Source of the DNA: [Mycobacterium] manitobense
GTDB lineage: Bacteria > Actinomycetota > Actinomycetes > Mycobacteriales > Mycobacteriaceae
Direction: 5' to 3'
DNA: 56,116 nt
Assembly (NCBI RefSeq): GCF_025821665.1
Contig: NZ_JACKSJ010000026.1
Coordinates: forward strand, 1 to 56,116
The position numbers and the translations under genes are program-made. Each line of letters begins with the position of its first letter. Positions within the stretch are counted from its first letter, which is position 1. The notes under the pieces are model-generated. The model was not told the origin of the DNA. It did no database searches and saw nothing but the letters and a program-made list of their open reading frames with translations. This document shows positions 34,188 through 42,618 of this stretch, one piece after another.

Positions 34188-35323
34188 CAGTGGCCCACCT
34201 TCGGGGCAAGGCCGATGACGGTGTCCAGGCCGGTGCGCACCGCCGCGGCCACCGGTCCGGGTACGGCGCCGAGCAGTCCGAGCGCCGGCCGCGCGATCGG
34301 CAGGGTGAACGGGCGGATCAGTTGGGTGATCCGCTGCACGTCACCACCGGCCCAGTCCGGATCGGTGTCGGCCAGGTGGTGGACGTCGGCGAGCGCGTTG
34401 ACCGGGCGTGGTCGTTGCCTGGCCAGCGAAAGCGTGATCGCCTCGTCGACCGAGGTGAGTCCGCCCGGCGGGTCGGGCACCAGGTCGCGCAGCCCGTCGC
34501 CGGACGCCGTCATCGGATGATCAAGGGACTCAACGAGATCGGCAGCCAGTCCGCCCGGCACGGGCAGCACCAGGCCGGTGACCTTGGAGACGATCGAGGT
34601 GTCGATGCCGCGGACCGGAAGCGGCGCCCGCCACTTGCCGGCGATGTGCGCGTACTTCGTCAGCAGTTCGCCGTAGGTCGTGGTCTCGGGACCGGAGATG
34701 TCGTAGGCGCCGGCGGGAACCCGGTCGGTGTCGGCGGCGGCCACCAGGTAGTGCAGCGCGTCGCGGATCGAGATGGGGTCGATCGGATTGGCCGCCCACT
34801 TCGGCAGCGGGATGACGAGGAACCGGTCACCGACGTAGCGCAGCATCTCGAAGGAGGTCGATCCGGCGCCGATGATGATCGCCGCGCCGAGCCACACGAC
34901 GTCGGCGCCGCCCTCGATGCTCAGCGCCTCGGCGACCTCGGCGCGGCTGGCCAGGTGCTCGGACAGTGTGTCGTCGGTCGGGACGAAACCGCCTAGGTAG
35001 ACGATCCGCTTGACGCCTGCGTCCCGGGCGGCGGCCGCGACGTTGGCGGCGGCGCGGTTGTCGGCGTCGCGGAAGTCGGGCTGGCCGATGCCGTGCACGA
35101 GGTAATAGATGACGTCGATCGGCCCGGCGTCGGCGAGGGCCTGCTTGACCGATGCCGGGTCCCCGGCGTCGAGGGAGACGCCGGTCACGTCGGCGTGCCA
35201 GCCGAACGTCGCCAGCCGGTCGGGGTTGCGAGTGGCGGCGACGACCTTGTCACCGCGCTCGACGAGGGCGCTCACCAGCCGCGATCCGACGTAGCCGGTG
35301 GCGCCGGTGACCAGGATCCGCAT
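34187..35323 (-). CDS. NAD(P)-binding epimerase/NmrA-like protein
   Basis: ATG 35323 gives 378 residues beginning MRILVTGATGYVGSRLVSAL, with the Rossmann TGATGYVG motif at 6-13. The region VIYYLVHGIGQPDF and VKRIVYLGGFVPTDDTLSEH follow the extended/atypical SDR plan, but the YxxxK catalytic pair is not evident; atypical NmrA-like members lack it too. An additional C-terminal ~110-residue part with PFTLPIARPALGLLGAVPGP is mycobacterial. Cofactor binding is clear; the reaction is not. It is translationally coupled with the CPBP protease gene downstream. Confidence 0.82.
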   Translation of the reverse strand: MRILVTGATGYVGSRLVSALVERGDKVVAATRNPDRLATFGWHADVTGVSLDAGDPASVKQALADAGPIDVIYYLVHGIGQPDFRDADNRAAANVAAAARDAGVKRIVYLGGFVPTDDTLSEHLASRAEVAEALSIEGGADVVWLGAAIIIGAGSTSFEMLRYVGDRFLVIPLPKWAANPIDPISIRDALHYLVAAADTDRVPAGAYDISGPETTTYGELLTKYAHIAGKWRAPLPVRGIDTSIVSKVTGLVLPVPGGLAADLVESLDHPMTASGDGLRDLVPDPPGGLTSVDEAITLSLARQRPRPVNALADVHHLADTDPDWAGGDVQRITQLIRPFTLPIARPALGLLGAVPGPVAAAVRTGLDTVIGLAPKVGH

Positions 35324-35449
35324 GTTGCTCACCGTAGGCCTGTACCCGGAGCGCAGCGTCGGGAACCCTGAGGTGCGGCGGCTCACTGTGACGCGGCACA
35401 CACACGCGCCGTGGCCGCGAGAACCGTTGCGCCGGCCGAGGATCGGCGG

Positions 35450-35992
35450 CTACTCAGGCGCCGGGCCGACCACGGTGGCCCCGCGGTGGTGGTCGATGAG
35501 CCGCTGGTAGACCTCGGCGTTGTAGCGGTTGGCGGCGACCTCGGCGTCGCTGAGCTCGCGCCGCACCTTGCCCGGCACTCCCGTCACCAGGGACCGGGGC
35601 GGGATGACCGCACCCTGCGGGATCAGCGCACTGGCGGCCACCAGGGAGCCGGCGCCGATGTGTGCGCCGTTGAGGATCACGGCGCCCATGCCGATCAGGC
35701 AGCCCTCCTCGATGGTGCAACCGTGCAGCACGGCGTTGTGGCCGACGCTCACCGCCGTGCCGATGCACACCGGGAACTCGGGGTCGCAGTGCACGGTGAC
35801 GCCGTCCTGGATGTTGGATCCGAACCCGATCTCGATCGGCTCCACCTCGGCGCGCAGCGTGGCGCCGTACCAGACGCTGGCCCTGGCCGCGAGCGTCACC
35901 TGGCCGATCACGGCGGCGTACGGGGCGACCCACGACTCGGCGTGCAGCTTCGGGGCGTGTCCGCGAAGGGCCAGGATCAGCGGCTGCGACAT
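35450..35992 (-). CDS. Gamma-carbonic-anhydrase-like hexapeptide-repeat protein
   Basis: The 180-residue product is taken from ATG 35992; an ATG three codons upstream (36001) is equally possible. It forms a left-handed beta helix from hexapeptide repeats such as IGQVTLAARASVWYGATLRA, IGFGSNIQDGVTVHC and IGMGAVILNGAHIGAGSLVA. Three zinc-ligand histidines, His68, His85 and His90, occupy the positions of the gamma carbonic anhydrase/YrdA/PaaY group. It likely binds zinc and forms a trimer; carbonic anhydrase or thioesterase activity is possible. It lies alone, about 130 bases from the epimerase start and close downstream of the GlxA-type regulator. Confidence 0.88.
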   Translation of the reverse strand: MSQPLILALRGHAPKLHAESWVAPYAAVIGQVTLAARASVWYGATLRAEVEPIEIGFGSNIQDGVTVHCDPEFPVCIGTAVSVGHNAVLHGCTIEEGCLIGMGAVILNGAHIGAGSLVAASALIPQGAVIPPRSLVTGVPGKVRRELSDAEVAANRYNAEVYQRLIDHHRGATVVGPAPE

Positions 35993-36027
35993 GGGCGACA
36001 TCGTAGGAGCCGATCGCGGTGACGTGG

Positions 36028-36993
36028 TCAGGAACCCCGAAAGACCTTGCGGTAGCCGGTCGGTGACATCCCGACGCCGCGGCGCAGATGGTGCCGCAGG
36101 TTTCCACCCGTTCCGAGCCCCGAGAGCCGGGCCACCTCGTCGACGGGCAGATCCTCGGACTCGAGCAGTTCGCGGGCACGGTCGACGCGCCGACCGCGCA
36201 CCCATGCGCCGGGGGCCTGCCCGGTCTCCTCTCGGAAGCGGCGGATGAACGTGCGCGGGCTCATGTGCGCATGCCGGGCGAGGCGCTGCAGGGTCAGCGG
36301 CTCGTCGAGCCGGCGCAGCGCCCACTCGCGGGTGGCCGCCGTCGAGACTCCCCCGCCGGCCGCGGTGTCGTCGTGGCGCCGGTCGATGAACTGCGCCTGC
36401 CCGCCTTCACGCCACGGCGGGACCACGCAGTGCCGGGCCACCGCATTGGCGACCGCGGCGCCGTGGTCGGTGCGGATGACGTGCAGGCACAGGTCGATGC
36501 CCGCGGCCAGGCCGGCGGAGGTGAGCACGTCGCCGTCGTCGACGTAGAGCACGTTCTCGTCGATGCGCACGGCCGGATACAGCCGCCGCAATTCGTCGGC
36601 GTGCTGCCAGTGGGTGGTCGCCGGACGGCCGTCGAGCAGGCCCGCCGCCGCGAGCACGAACGCACCGGTGCAGATCGACACCAGGCGGGCCCCGGTCGGG
36701 ATGGCCGCAAGCGCCTGCCTCGCCTCGGGGGGCAGCACTCCGTCGACCCTGGCCGGTGGGTAGCGCGTGCCGGGGATCACCACGGTGTCCGCGGTGGCGA
36801 GCGCCTCCGGACCCGCCGTCGGGAGGACGGCGAACCCCGTGGTCGACGGCACCGGGTCCGCGGTGAGGCCGCAGGTGACCAACTCGTAAAGGGGTTCGCC
36901 ATCGGGGCCGGCGGCGGCGCCGAACAGCGTCGGCGCGATGGCGGCGTCGAACCCGATCACGGGCGGCAGCAGCAGGACGGCGATCCGGTGCAC
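36028..36993 (-). CDS. GlxA-type AraC regulator with DJ-1/PfpI domain
   Basis: GTG 36993 opens a 321-residue regulator. Its N-terminal DJ-1/PfpI amidase-like domain (about 1-185) shows IAVLLLPPVIGFDAA, DTVVIPGTRYPP and the nucleophile-elbow-like VSICTGAFVLAAAG. The C-terminal AraC domain (about 215-315) has LTLQRLARHAHMSPRTFIRR and VARLSGLGTGGNLRHHLRRG. GlxA-like proteins sense small amino or amide ligands and activate catabolic genes. It is divergent from the MFS gene at 37076 with about 80 bases between starts, so that transporter may be its target. Confidence 0.9.
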   Translation of the reverse strand: MHRIAVLLLPPVIGFDAAIAPTLFGAAAGPDGEPLYELVTCGLTADPVPSTTGFAVLPTAGPEALATADTVVIPGTRYPPARVDGVLPPEARQALAAIPTGARLVSICTGAFVLAAAGLLDGRPATTHWQHADELRRLYPAVRIDENVLYVDDGDVLTSAGLAAGIDLCLHVIRTDHGAAVANAVARHCVVPPWREGGQAQFIDRRHDDTAAGGGVSTAATREWALRRLDEPLTLQRLARHAHMSPRTFIRRFREETGQAPGAWVRGRRVDRARELLESEDLPVDEVARLSGLGTGGNLRHHLRRGVGMSPTGYRKVFRGS

Positions 36994-37075
36994 CCGTTCA
37001 TGTTGGCATGTTTTTAACGAATAGTGTCCTTCTTGCCACTGGTCGGCCCCCGGCCGTGCGGGTCAGAGTGATTCG

Positions 37076-38344
37076 GTGACTGTCACAGCTCGACCCGGCA
37101 CGGGCAGCCGCGTCCACTGGGCGTGGGTGGTCGCGGCGGTCAGCTTCGTCGCCCTGCTGGGCGCCGCAGGCTTCCGCTCGGTGCCGGGCGTGATGATGAA
37201 TCCGCTGCACCAGGAGTTCGGCTGGACGCACGGCACCGTCGGCCTCGCCATGTCGGTGAACATGACGCTGTTCGGACTGACGGCGCCGTTCGCGGCCGCG
37301 CTGATGGACCGCCTCGGCGTGCGACCCGTGCTGACCGGCGCGCTGCTGCTCATCGCGACCGGTTCGGCGCTTTCCGTGACGATGACGGCGAGCTGGCAGC
37401 TGGTGCTGCTGTGGGGCGTGCTGGTCGGCGTCGGCACCGGTGCGATCTCGATGGGCTTCGTCGCCACCGTGGCCACCCGCTGGTTCGACGCCCGCCGCGG
37501 CCTCGTCACGGGCGTGCTGACAGCCGCGAGCGCAACGGGCCAACTGGTCTTCCTGCCGCTCGTCGCGGTCGTGACCACGACACACGGCTGGCGGTGGGCG
37601 TCGCTGATCGTGGCCGGGGCCGCCCTCGCGGTGGTGCCACTGGTCGTCGCGTTCATGCGCAACGCACCGCAGGACAAAGGTCTGCTGCCGTACGGCGCGA
37701 CCGCTCCTGCCCCGCCGGCGCCGGTCCCGGCGAGTGGATTCCGCGCGGCGTTCGAGGGGCTGGCGATCGGTGCGCGGGTGCCGGCGTTCTGGCTGCTGGC
37801 CTCGAGCTTCGCGATCTGCGGCATGACGACCAACGGCCTGATCGGCACCCACTTCATCCCGGCGGCCAACGACCACGGCATGCCCACCACCGTGGCGGCC
37901 GGGCTGCTGGCCACGATCGGCGTGCTCGATGTCGCGGGCACGGTGTTCTCCGGCTGGCTGACCGACCGGGTGGACCCGCGGTTGCTGCTGGTCGTCTACT
38001 ACACCGGGCGAGGGGTGTCGCTGCTGCTGTTGCCGTCGCTGCTCGCGCCGCACACCGAGCCGGGCACCTGGGTGTTCGTCATCTTCTACGGCCTGGACTG
38101 GGTGGCCACCGTGCCACCGACGATCGTGCTGTGCCGCGAGTACTTCGGCGCCCGCGCACCGGTGGTCTTCGGCTGGGTGTTCGCCTCCCACCAGCTGGGC
38201 GCGGCCGTCGCGGCGGCCGGTGCGGGCTGGCTGCGCGACCGCAGCGGCGACTACGACACCGCGTTCTTCCTGGCGGCGGGGCTGTGCGGGGTGGCGGCGC
38301 TGCTGTGCCTAGGTATCCGGCGGACTGTGACACATCCGACGTAA
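37076..38344 (+). CDS. MFS transporter, NNP/oxalate-formate antiporter-like type
   Basis: GTG 37076 opens a 422-residue protein with twelve predicted helices. It begins VHWAWVVAAVSFVALLGAAG and has LMDRLGVRPVLTGALLL (motif A) and WASLIVAGAALAVVPLVVAF. The overall plan, including the WLTDRVDPRLLLVVYYTGRG loop, matches monocarboxylate/oxalate-formate-like MFS carriers rather than drug pumps. Substrate is unknown. It is divergent from the GlxA-like regulator, which may control it. Confidence 0.84.
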   Translation: MTVTARPGTGSRVHWAWVVAAVSFVALLGAAGFRSVPGVMMNPLHQEFGWTHGTVGLAMSVNMTLFGLTAPFAAALMDRLGVRPVLTGALLLIATGSALSVTMTASWQLVLLWGVLVGVGTGAISMGFVATVATRWFDARRGLVTGVLTAASATGQLVFLPLVAVVTTTHGWRWASLIVAGAALAVVPLVVAFMRNAPQDKGLLPYGATAPAPPAPVPASGFRAAFEGLAIGARVPAFWLLASSFAICGMTTNGLIGTHFIPAANDHGMPTTVAAGLLATIGVLDVAGTVFSGWLTDRVDPRLLLVVYYTGRGVSLLLLPSLLAPHTEPGTWVFVIFYGLDWVATVPPTIVLCREYFGARAPVVFGWVFASHQLGAAVAAAGAGWLRDRSGDYDTAFFLAAGLCGVAALLCLGIRRTVTHPT

Positions 38345-38413
38345 CGATCGCTCGATCCCGTGCTCAGAGCGTGTTTCGGCGCTCGCCGCAGGCCGGCGAC
38401 CCTCGACCTCGAC

Positions 38414-38443
38414 TTGGCCGTTACCAATTCGTGGCTTTACCCT
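38414..38443 (+). promoter_or_regulatory. Possible promoter of the fasciclin gene
   Basis: TTGGCC (38414-38419) and TACCCT (38438-38443) have an 18-base spacer and lie about 76 bases before GTG 38520. The match to the housekeeping pattern is moderate. I see no clear SigK-type promoter of the kind known for M. tuberculosis mpt70/mpt83. Confidence 0.4.
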
Positions 38444-38519
38444 ACGAGACGGCGCCGCACCGGTGGCCGGACATCTCCGCCCATCGGGGAGGGCGTTCTG
38501 ACGAGCTGAGGAGCCTGAC

Positions 38520-39242
38520 GTGAAGACTCGCACCAGTAGAGCACTGGGCGCGGCCGTGGGAACCGCGGCCATCGCCCTGTCGCTGCCGTTGGCGGTCAAT
38601 GCCTACGCGCAACCCGAACCGACGCCGTCCAAGCCGGTGGAGAACCCGCTGCCCAATCTCGAGGGCGACTGCGACCCGTTCCGGGCCACGAACACCAACT
38701 GGAAGAACTACGCCGCCCAGCCCGTCAGCCAGGTGCTGGCGCAGATCCCGGAGATCAAGACCTTCAACTCCGCGGTCTCGGGCCAGCTGAACCCCGCCGT
38801 GAACATCACCGGGGTGCTCGACAACGGCCCGTACGTGGTGTTCGCGCCGACCGACGAGGCGTTCGCGAAGCTGCCGCCCGAGCAGCTCGAGAACCTCAAG
38901 ACGAACGCGAACGCGCTGACGGACCTGGACTACTACCACGTCTTCCTCGGCCTGCTCGGCCCCGCCGACGTGAAGGGTCAGCGGCCCACCCAGCAGGGCG
39001 CCGAGATCAAGGTCGAGGGCACCAACGGCGACATCAAGGTCAACGACACCGCCAAGGTGATCTGCGGCGGCATCCCCGCCCAGAACGCGCGGATCTACCT
39101 GATCGACACGGTGCTCGACCCGGCTGCCCCGCCGGAGGCGCTCACCCCGACGCCGAAGTCGCCGACCAGCACCACCACCACGACGACCCCGACGACACCC
39201 CTGCCGGCGGAGATGCCCGCCGCGGACGCGCCGATCGGCTAG
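38520..39242 (+). CDS. Secreted fasciclin (FAS1) domain protein, MPT70-like
   Basis: GTG 38520, behind GAGGAG, opens 240 residues. A signal peptide (KTRTSRALGAAVGTAAIALS, ending near AYAQ) has no lipobox cysteine, so the protein should be released like MPT70 rather than anchored like MPT83. One FAS1 domain (about 60-200) contains the H1 box YVVFAPTDEAFAKLP, the YYHVFLG link and the H2 box NARIYLIDTVLDP. A Pro/Thr-rich tail with six consecutive threonines may be glycosylated. FAS1 proteins mediate adhesion. Two cysteines (in GDCDPF and VICGG) may form a disulfide. A hairpin follows. Confidence 0.92.
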   Translation: MKTRTSRALGAAVGTAAIALSLPLAVNAYAQPEPTPSKPVENPLPNLEGDCDPFRATNTNWKNYAAQPVSQVLAQIPEIKTFNSAVSGQLNPAVNITGVLDNGPYVVFAPTDEAFAKLPPEQLENLKTNANALTDLDYYHVFLGLLGPADVKGQRPTQQGAEIKVEGTNGDIKVNDTAKVICGGIPAQNARIYLIDTVLDPAAPPEALTPTPKSPTSTTTTTTPTTPLPAEMPAADAPIG

Positions 39243-39254
39243 CTGTTCATAGAT

Positions 39255-39297
39255 TTCGGCGCGCTCGCGTTCGGTGAACGAACGTGAGCGCGCCGAA
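39255..39297. terminator. Strong bidirectional hairpin terminator
   Basis: A 19-pair stem, 39255-39273 with 39279-39297, starts TTCGGCGCGCTC and closes on a GTGAA loop with one G-T wobble. It fills the 63-base gap between convergent fasciclin and FadE stops. There is no T tract. Confidence 0.85.
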
Positions 39298-39305
39298 TTC
39301 GTCGG

Positions 39306-40448
39306 TTACAGGCCGAGGTCGCGGCCGATGATCTCCTTCATGATCTCGGTGGTGCCACCGAAGATCGTCTGGATGCGTCCGTCGACGTAGTCGCGCGCGA
39401 CGCGGTACTCCATCATGTAGCCGTAGCCACCGTGTAGCTGCACGCACCGGTCGACGACCTTCTTGGCCACCTCGGTGGCCCACCACTTCGCCTTGGCGGC
39501 CTCGACCGCGGTCAGCTCGCCGTCGACGACACCCTGCAGGCAGCGGTCGATGTACTGCTCGGTGACGTCGAGCTCGGTGTCCATCTCGGCCAACAGGAAC
39601 CGGTTGTGCTGGAAGCTGCCGATCGACTGCCCGAACGCCTTGCGGTCCTTCGCGTACTGCAGTGTCTGCCGCCAGGTTTCGCGTGCGCCCGCGATCGCGG
39701 AGATGGCGATCGAGAGCCGCTCGGACGGCAGGTTCGTCATCAGGTGGTAAAAGCCGCGGCCCTCCTTACCGAGCACGTTGGCGTTCGGCACCCGCACATT
39801 CTCGAAGTGCAGCTCGGAGGTGTCCTGGGCATGCAGGCCCATCTTGTCGAGCTTGCGGCCACGGGTGAAGCCGGGCATGTCGCGCTCGACGACCAGCAGC
39901 GAGAAGCCCTTGTGCCCGGCCTCCGGGTCGGTGCGGGCGACCACGACGCACAGGTCGCAGTTGATGCCCGACGAGATGAAGGTCTTGGAGCCGTTGACGA
40001 TCCAGTCGTCACCGTCCCGGACCGCCGAGGTGCGGATGCCGGCCAGGTCGCTGCCCGCGCCCGGTTCGGTCATCGCGACCGCGATGATGGTCTCGCCGCT
40101 GGTGATGCCGGGCAGCCAGCGCTGCTTCTGCTCGTCGTTGGTCAGGTCCTTGAAGTACGGGCCGACGACGTCGTTGTGCAGGCTCAGTGCGGGTGCGGGT
40201 ACGCCGGACTTGGCGATCTCCTCGTCGATGATCGCGTTGAACCGGAAGTCGTCGGTGCCGCCGCCGCCGAACTCCTCGGGCATGTTGAACCCGATCAGCC
40301 CGTGCTTGCCCGCCGCCACGTAGGCGGACCGGTCGACGAGGCGGTCGGCCTCCCACTTCTCGGCGTTCGGGACGAGTTCACTGTCGATGTAGCCCCGCAC
40401 GGTGTCGCGGAAGGCCTCGTGCTCGGCGTCGTAGATCGTTCTCTTCAT
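39306..40448 (-). CDS. Acyl-CoA dehydrogenase (FadE), long-chain type
   Basis: The 380-residue flavoprotein starts at ATG 40448. It has the N-terminal helical domain (EAFRDTVRGYIDSELVPNAE), the FAD-site strand IIAVAMTEPGAGSDLAG (about 114-130), DWIVNGSKTFISSG and the C-terminal CVQLHGGYGYMMEYRVARDY. The segment IFGGTTEIMKEI has glycine where medium- and short-chain enzymes carry the catalytic glutamate, as in long-chain dehydrogenases, whose base sits in an earlier helix. It is the last gene of an operon with the enoyl-CoA hydratase-like and thiolase genes, so it supplies the first step of a beta-oxidation cycle. Confidence 0.93.
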   Translation of the reverse strand: MKRTIYDAEHEAFRDTVRGYIDSELVPNAEKWEADRLVDRSAYVAAGKHGLIGFNMPEEFGGGGTDDFRFNAIIDEEIAKSGVPAPALSLHNDVVGPYFKDLTNDEQKQRWLPGITSGETIIAVAMTEPGAGSDLAGIRTSAVRDGDDWIVNGSKTFISSGINCDLCVVVARTDPEAGHKGFSLLVVERDMPGFTRGRKLDKMGLHAQDTSELHFENVRVPNANVLGKEGRGFYHLMTNLPSERLSIAISAIAGARETWRQTLQYAKDRKAFGQSIGSFQHNRFLLAEMDTELDVTEQYIDRCLQGVVDGELTAVEAAKAKWWATEVAKKVVDRCVQLHGGYGYMMEYRVARDYVDGRIQTIFGGTTEIMKEIIGRDLGL

Positions 40449-40458
40449 TGTTGTTTCC

Positions 40459-41274
40459 TCACTTGGCTTTCCATACTGGCTCGCGCTTCTGCGCGAAGGC
40501 CAGCGGTCCTTCTTTGGCGTCCTCGGAGCTGAAGACGACGGCGACTTCGCGCCTCGTGCGTGTCCAGCCGGGCTCGTCGTCTGCCACGACGCGGTCGTCG
40601 GCGCCGATGGCGACCCTCTTGCTGGCCTGCACGGCCAGCGGAGCGTTGACGGTGATCCGTTCGGCCAGCGCCAGCGCGGCGTCGAGTACTGCGCCTTCCT
40701 CGCCGTCGGGCACCACCTCGTTGATCAGGCCCCACTTCAGCGCCTCGTCCGAGGTGATCGGTTCTCCGGTGAACATCATCTGCAGCGCGACCTTGCGCGG
40801 GATCTGCTCGACGAGACGGAACACCCCGCCCGCGGCCGCTATCAGTCCCCGCTTGACCTCCGGCAGACCGAATTTGGCACTCTCACCGGCGACGACGAGG
40901 TCGCTCGCGAGTGCGAGTTCGGTGCCACCGCCGAGCGCCGTGCCGTTGACCGCCGCGATCGTCGGCTTGTCGATGAAGTGGCGGACGTATCCGGCGAAGC
41001 CCCACGCGGGCCGGTCGGGGTGACCGATGTTCTCGCCCCGCGACAGCGCCTTGAGATCGGCTCCCGCACAGAAGGATTTGTCACCCGCCCCCGTGACCAC
41101 GACCACCCGGACATCCGGATCCTGCTGAGCCTGCTCGAGGGCGTCGCCCAGGGCGATCGACACGGCGGAGTTGATGGCGTTGCGCGCCTCCGGCCGGTTG
41201 ATCGTGATGACCATGACGTTGCCCCGGCGCTCGACGAGGGCGCCGGGGGCCGTCGTGGTGTCGGCTCCTGTCAC
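40459..41274 (-). CDS. Enoyl-CoA hydratase/isomerase family protein
   Basis: GTG 41274 overlaps the thiolase stop by 4 bases and gives 271 residues; the frame is open further upstream but that part lies inside thiolase. Crotonase features are GAGDKSFCAGADLKAL, KPTIAAVNGTALGGGTELAL and SDLVVAGESAKFGLPEV. The first catalytic glutamate (in LPEV) is kept, but the second, which lies in an ALEM-type motif in the rat hydratase, is glutamine here (VALQMMFTGE). Hydration may thus be altered in rate or the protein may do another crotonase reaction. It acts between FadE and thiolase in beta-oxidation by operon context. Confidence 0.87.
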   Translation of the reverse strand: MTGADTTTAPGALVERRGNVMVITINRPEARNAINSAVSIALGDALEQAQQDPDVRVVVVTGAGDKSFCAGADLKALSRGENIGHPDRPAWGFAGYVRHFIDKPTIAAVNGTALGGGTELALASDLVVAGESAKFGLPEVKRGLIAAAGGVFRLVEQIPRKVALQMMFTGEPITSDEALKWGLINEVVPDGEEGAVLDAALALAERITVNAPLAVQASKRVAIGADDRVVADDEPGWTRTRREVAVVFSSEDAKEGPLAFAQKREPVWKAK

Positions 41275-42416
41275 AGCAGCTCGAGGATGGTGGCGTTGGC
41301 CTGGCCGCCGCCCTCGCACATGGTCTGCAGGCCGTACTGAATTCCCTTGTCCCGCATGTGGTAGAGCAGCGTGGTCATGATGCGCGCACCCGAGCCGCCG
41401 AGCGGGTGACCCAGCGCGATCGCGCCGCCGTTGGGGTTGAGGTTCTTCTCGTCGGCGCCGATGTCCTTGAGCCAGGCCAGCGGCACGGGAGCGAAGGCCT
41501 CGTTGACCTCGAACGCGCCGATCTGGTCGATGGTCAGGCCCGATCGCTTGAGCGCCTTCTGGGTGGCCGGGATCGGGGCGGTCAGCATGATCACCGGGTC
41601 GGCGCCCGCCAGCACCGCGGTGTGCACCCTGGCCAGCGGCTTGAGGCCGAGCTCCTTGGCCTTCTCGGCGGACATGAACAGCAGCGCCGCCGATCCGTCG
41701 GAGATCTGCGAGGAGTTGCCGGCGTGGATCACGCCGTCCTCCTTGAACGCCGGCTTGAGCTGACCCATCTTCTCCAGGGTGGTGCCGCGACGGATGCCTT
41801 CGTCCTTGAGCACCGGGTTGCCGTCCTGGTCCTTGATCGCCACGATCTGGTCGTCGAACGCGCCGGCATCCTGGGCAGCGGCGGCCTTCTCGTGCGAGTC
41901 GAGGGAGAACTGGTCGAGCGTCGCGCGGTCGAGGCCCCACTGCTCGGCGATCATCTCGGCGCCGATCCCCTGGTTCGGGGTCTGCTGGTAGCGGTCCTTG
42001 AAGCCCTGCGGGTACGGGTTGCCACCACTGGCCAGCGACGCGCCCATCGGTGTGCGCGACATGGCCTCGACACCGCCGGCGACGACGACGTCGTAGTGGC
42101 CTGCGACCACGCCTGCGGCGGCGAAGTGCACCGACTGCTGGCTCGACCCGCACTGGCGGTCCACGGTCACCCCGGGCACCGACTCCGGCCAGCCGGCCGT
42201 CAGCAGGGCGGTGCGGGCGATGTCGAGCGCCTGCTCGCCGGCCTGCATGACGCAGCCCCAGATGACGTCGTCGACCAGTGCCGGGTCCACGCCGGCGCGC
42301 TCGACGAGGCCGTTGAGCACCTGCGCGGAGAGTTCGGCGGGGTGCACGCCCGACAGACCGCCGTTGCGCTTGCCGACAGGCGACCGCACGGCCTCGACGA
42401 TGACGGCTTCAGCCAT
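41271..42416 (-). CDS. Acetyl-CoA C-acyltransferase (thiolase, FadA-type)
   Basis: ATG 42416, 7 bases after AAAGGAG, gives 381 residues. Catalytic residues are Cys89 in VDRQCGSSQQ, His337 in ALGHPLGGSG and Cys367 in CEGGGQANATI, so it should be fully active. It cleaves 3-ketoacyl-CoA with CoA. It is the first gene of a thiolase-hydratase-FadE operon and is divergent from a GntR (FCD) regulator. The promoter and a palindromic operator are just upstream (42479-42520), indicating regulated expression with lipid supply. Confidence 0.95.
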   Translation of the reverse strand: MAEAVIVEAVRSPVGKRNGGLSGVHPAELSAQVLNGLVERAGVDPALVDDVIWGCVMQAGEQALDIARTALLTAGWPESVPGVTVDRQCGSSQQSVHFAAAGVVAGHYDVVVAGGVEAMSRTPMGASLASGGNPYPQGFKDRYQQTPNQGIGAEMIAEQWGLDRATLDQFSLDSHEKAAAAQDAGAFDDQIVAIKDQDGNPVLKDEGIRRGTTLEKMGQLKPAFKEDGVIHAGNSSQISDGSAALLFMSAEKAKELGLKPLARVHTAVLAGADPVIMLTAPIPATQKALKRSGLTIDQIGAFEVNEAFAPVPLAWLKDIGADEKNLNPNGGAIALGHPLGGSGARIMTTLLYHMRDKGIQYGLQTMCEGGGQANATILELL

Positions 42417-42478
42417 GGAAGTTCTCCTTTGAACGCGACCTTGGAGCCCGGGCAGGGCCCTGATGAGCATTGCCACCG

Positions 42479-42507
42479 AAGGTAGACGAGTAGGTTTACT
42501 AGGTCAA
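42479..42507 (-). promoter_or_regulatory. Promoter of the thiolase operon
   Basis: Leftward TTGACC (complement of 42502-42507) and TACCTT (complement of 42479-42484) have an exact 17-base spacer, a strong housekeeping match. The inverted repeat GTAGGTT (42490-42496) / AACCTAC (42506-42512), with a 9-base centre, spans the spacer and -35. Confidence 0.7.
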
Positions 42508-42520
42508 CCTACTGGTTGGT
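42507..42520. promoter_or_regulatory. 14-base operator shared with the SDR promoter
   Basis: ACCTACTGGTTGGT is an imperfect palindrome of form ACCnACnnGTnGGT. It touches the -35 of the thiolase promoter and is identical, base for base, with 30070-30083. The form is what TetR-type repressors of acyl-CoA genes commonly bind. The adjacent GntR regulator might instead bind the flanking inverted repeat. Confidence 0.65.
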
Positions 42521-42618
42521 AGAGTCGGACTCGCGCCCGTCGCCCGGGCCGCACATGGTTTACTGAGTTGTACAGCTGGCCTGGATGCCAGGTCAAACAC
42601 CGAACCGGAAGAGAACGC

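Noticed and set aside
35332..35449. Small gene in the gap between the epimerase and gamma-CA genes
   Set aside because: Frames across this gap are short, without start context or conserved pattern.
38345..38519. Extra small gene before fasciclin
   Set aside because: Only a moderate promoter and the ribosome site of the fasciclin gene are visible; no convincing reading frame.
42490..42520. Assigning the 14-mer operator to the adjacent GntR (FadR-type) regulator
   Set aside because: FCD-type sites usually have TGGTnnxACCA form. The identical element also stands alone at 30070 without a GntR gene, so a TetR-type protein is at least as likely; left open.
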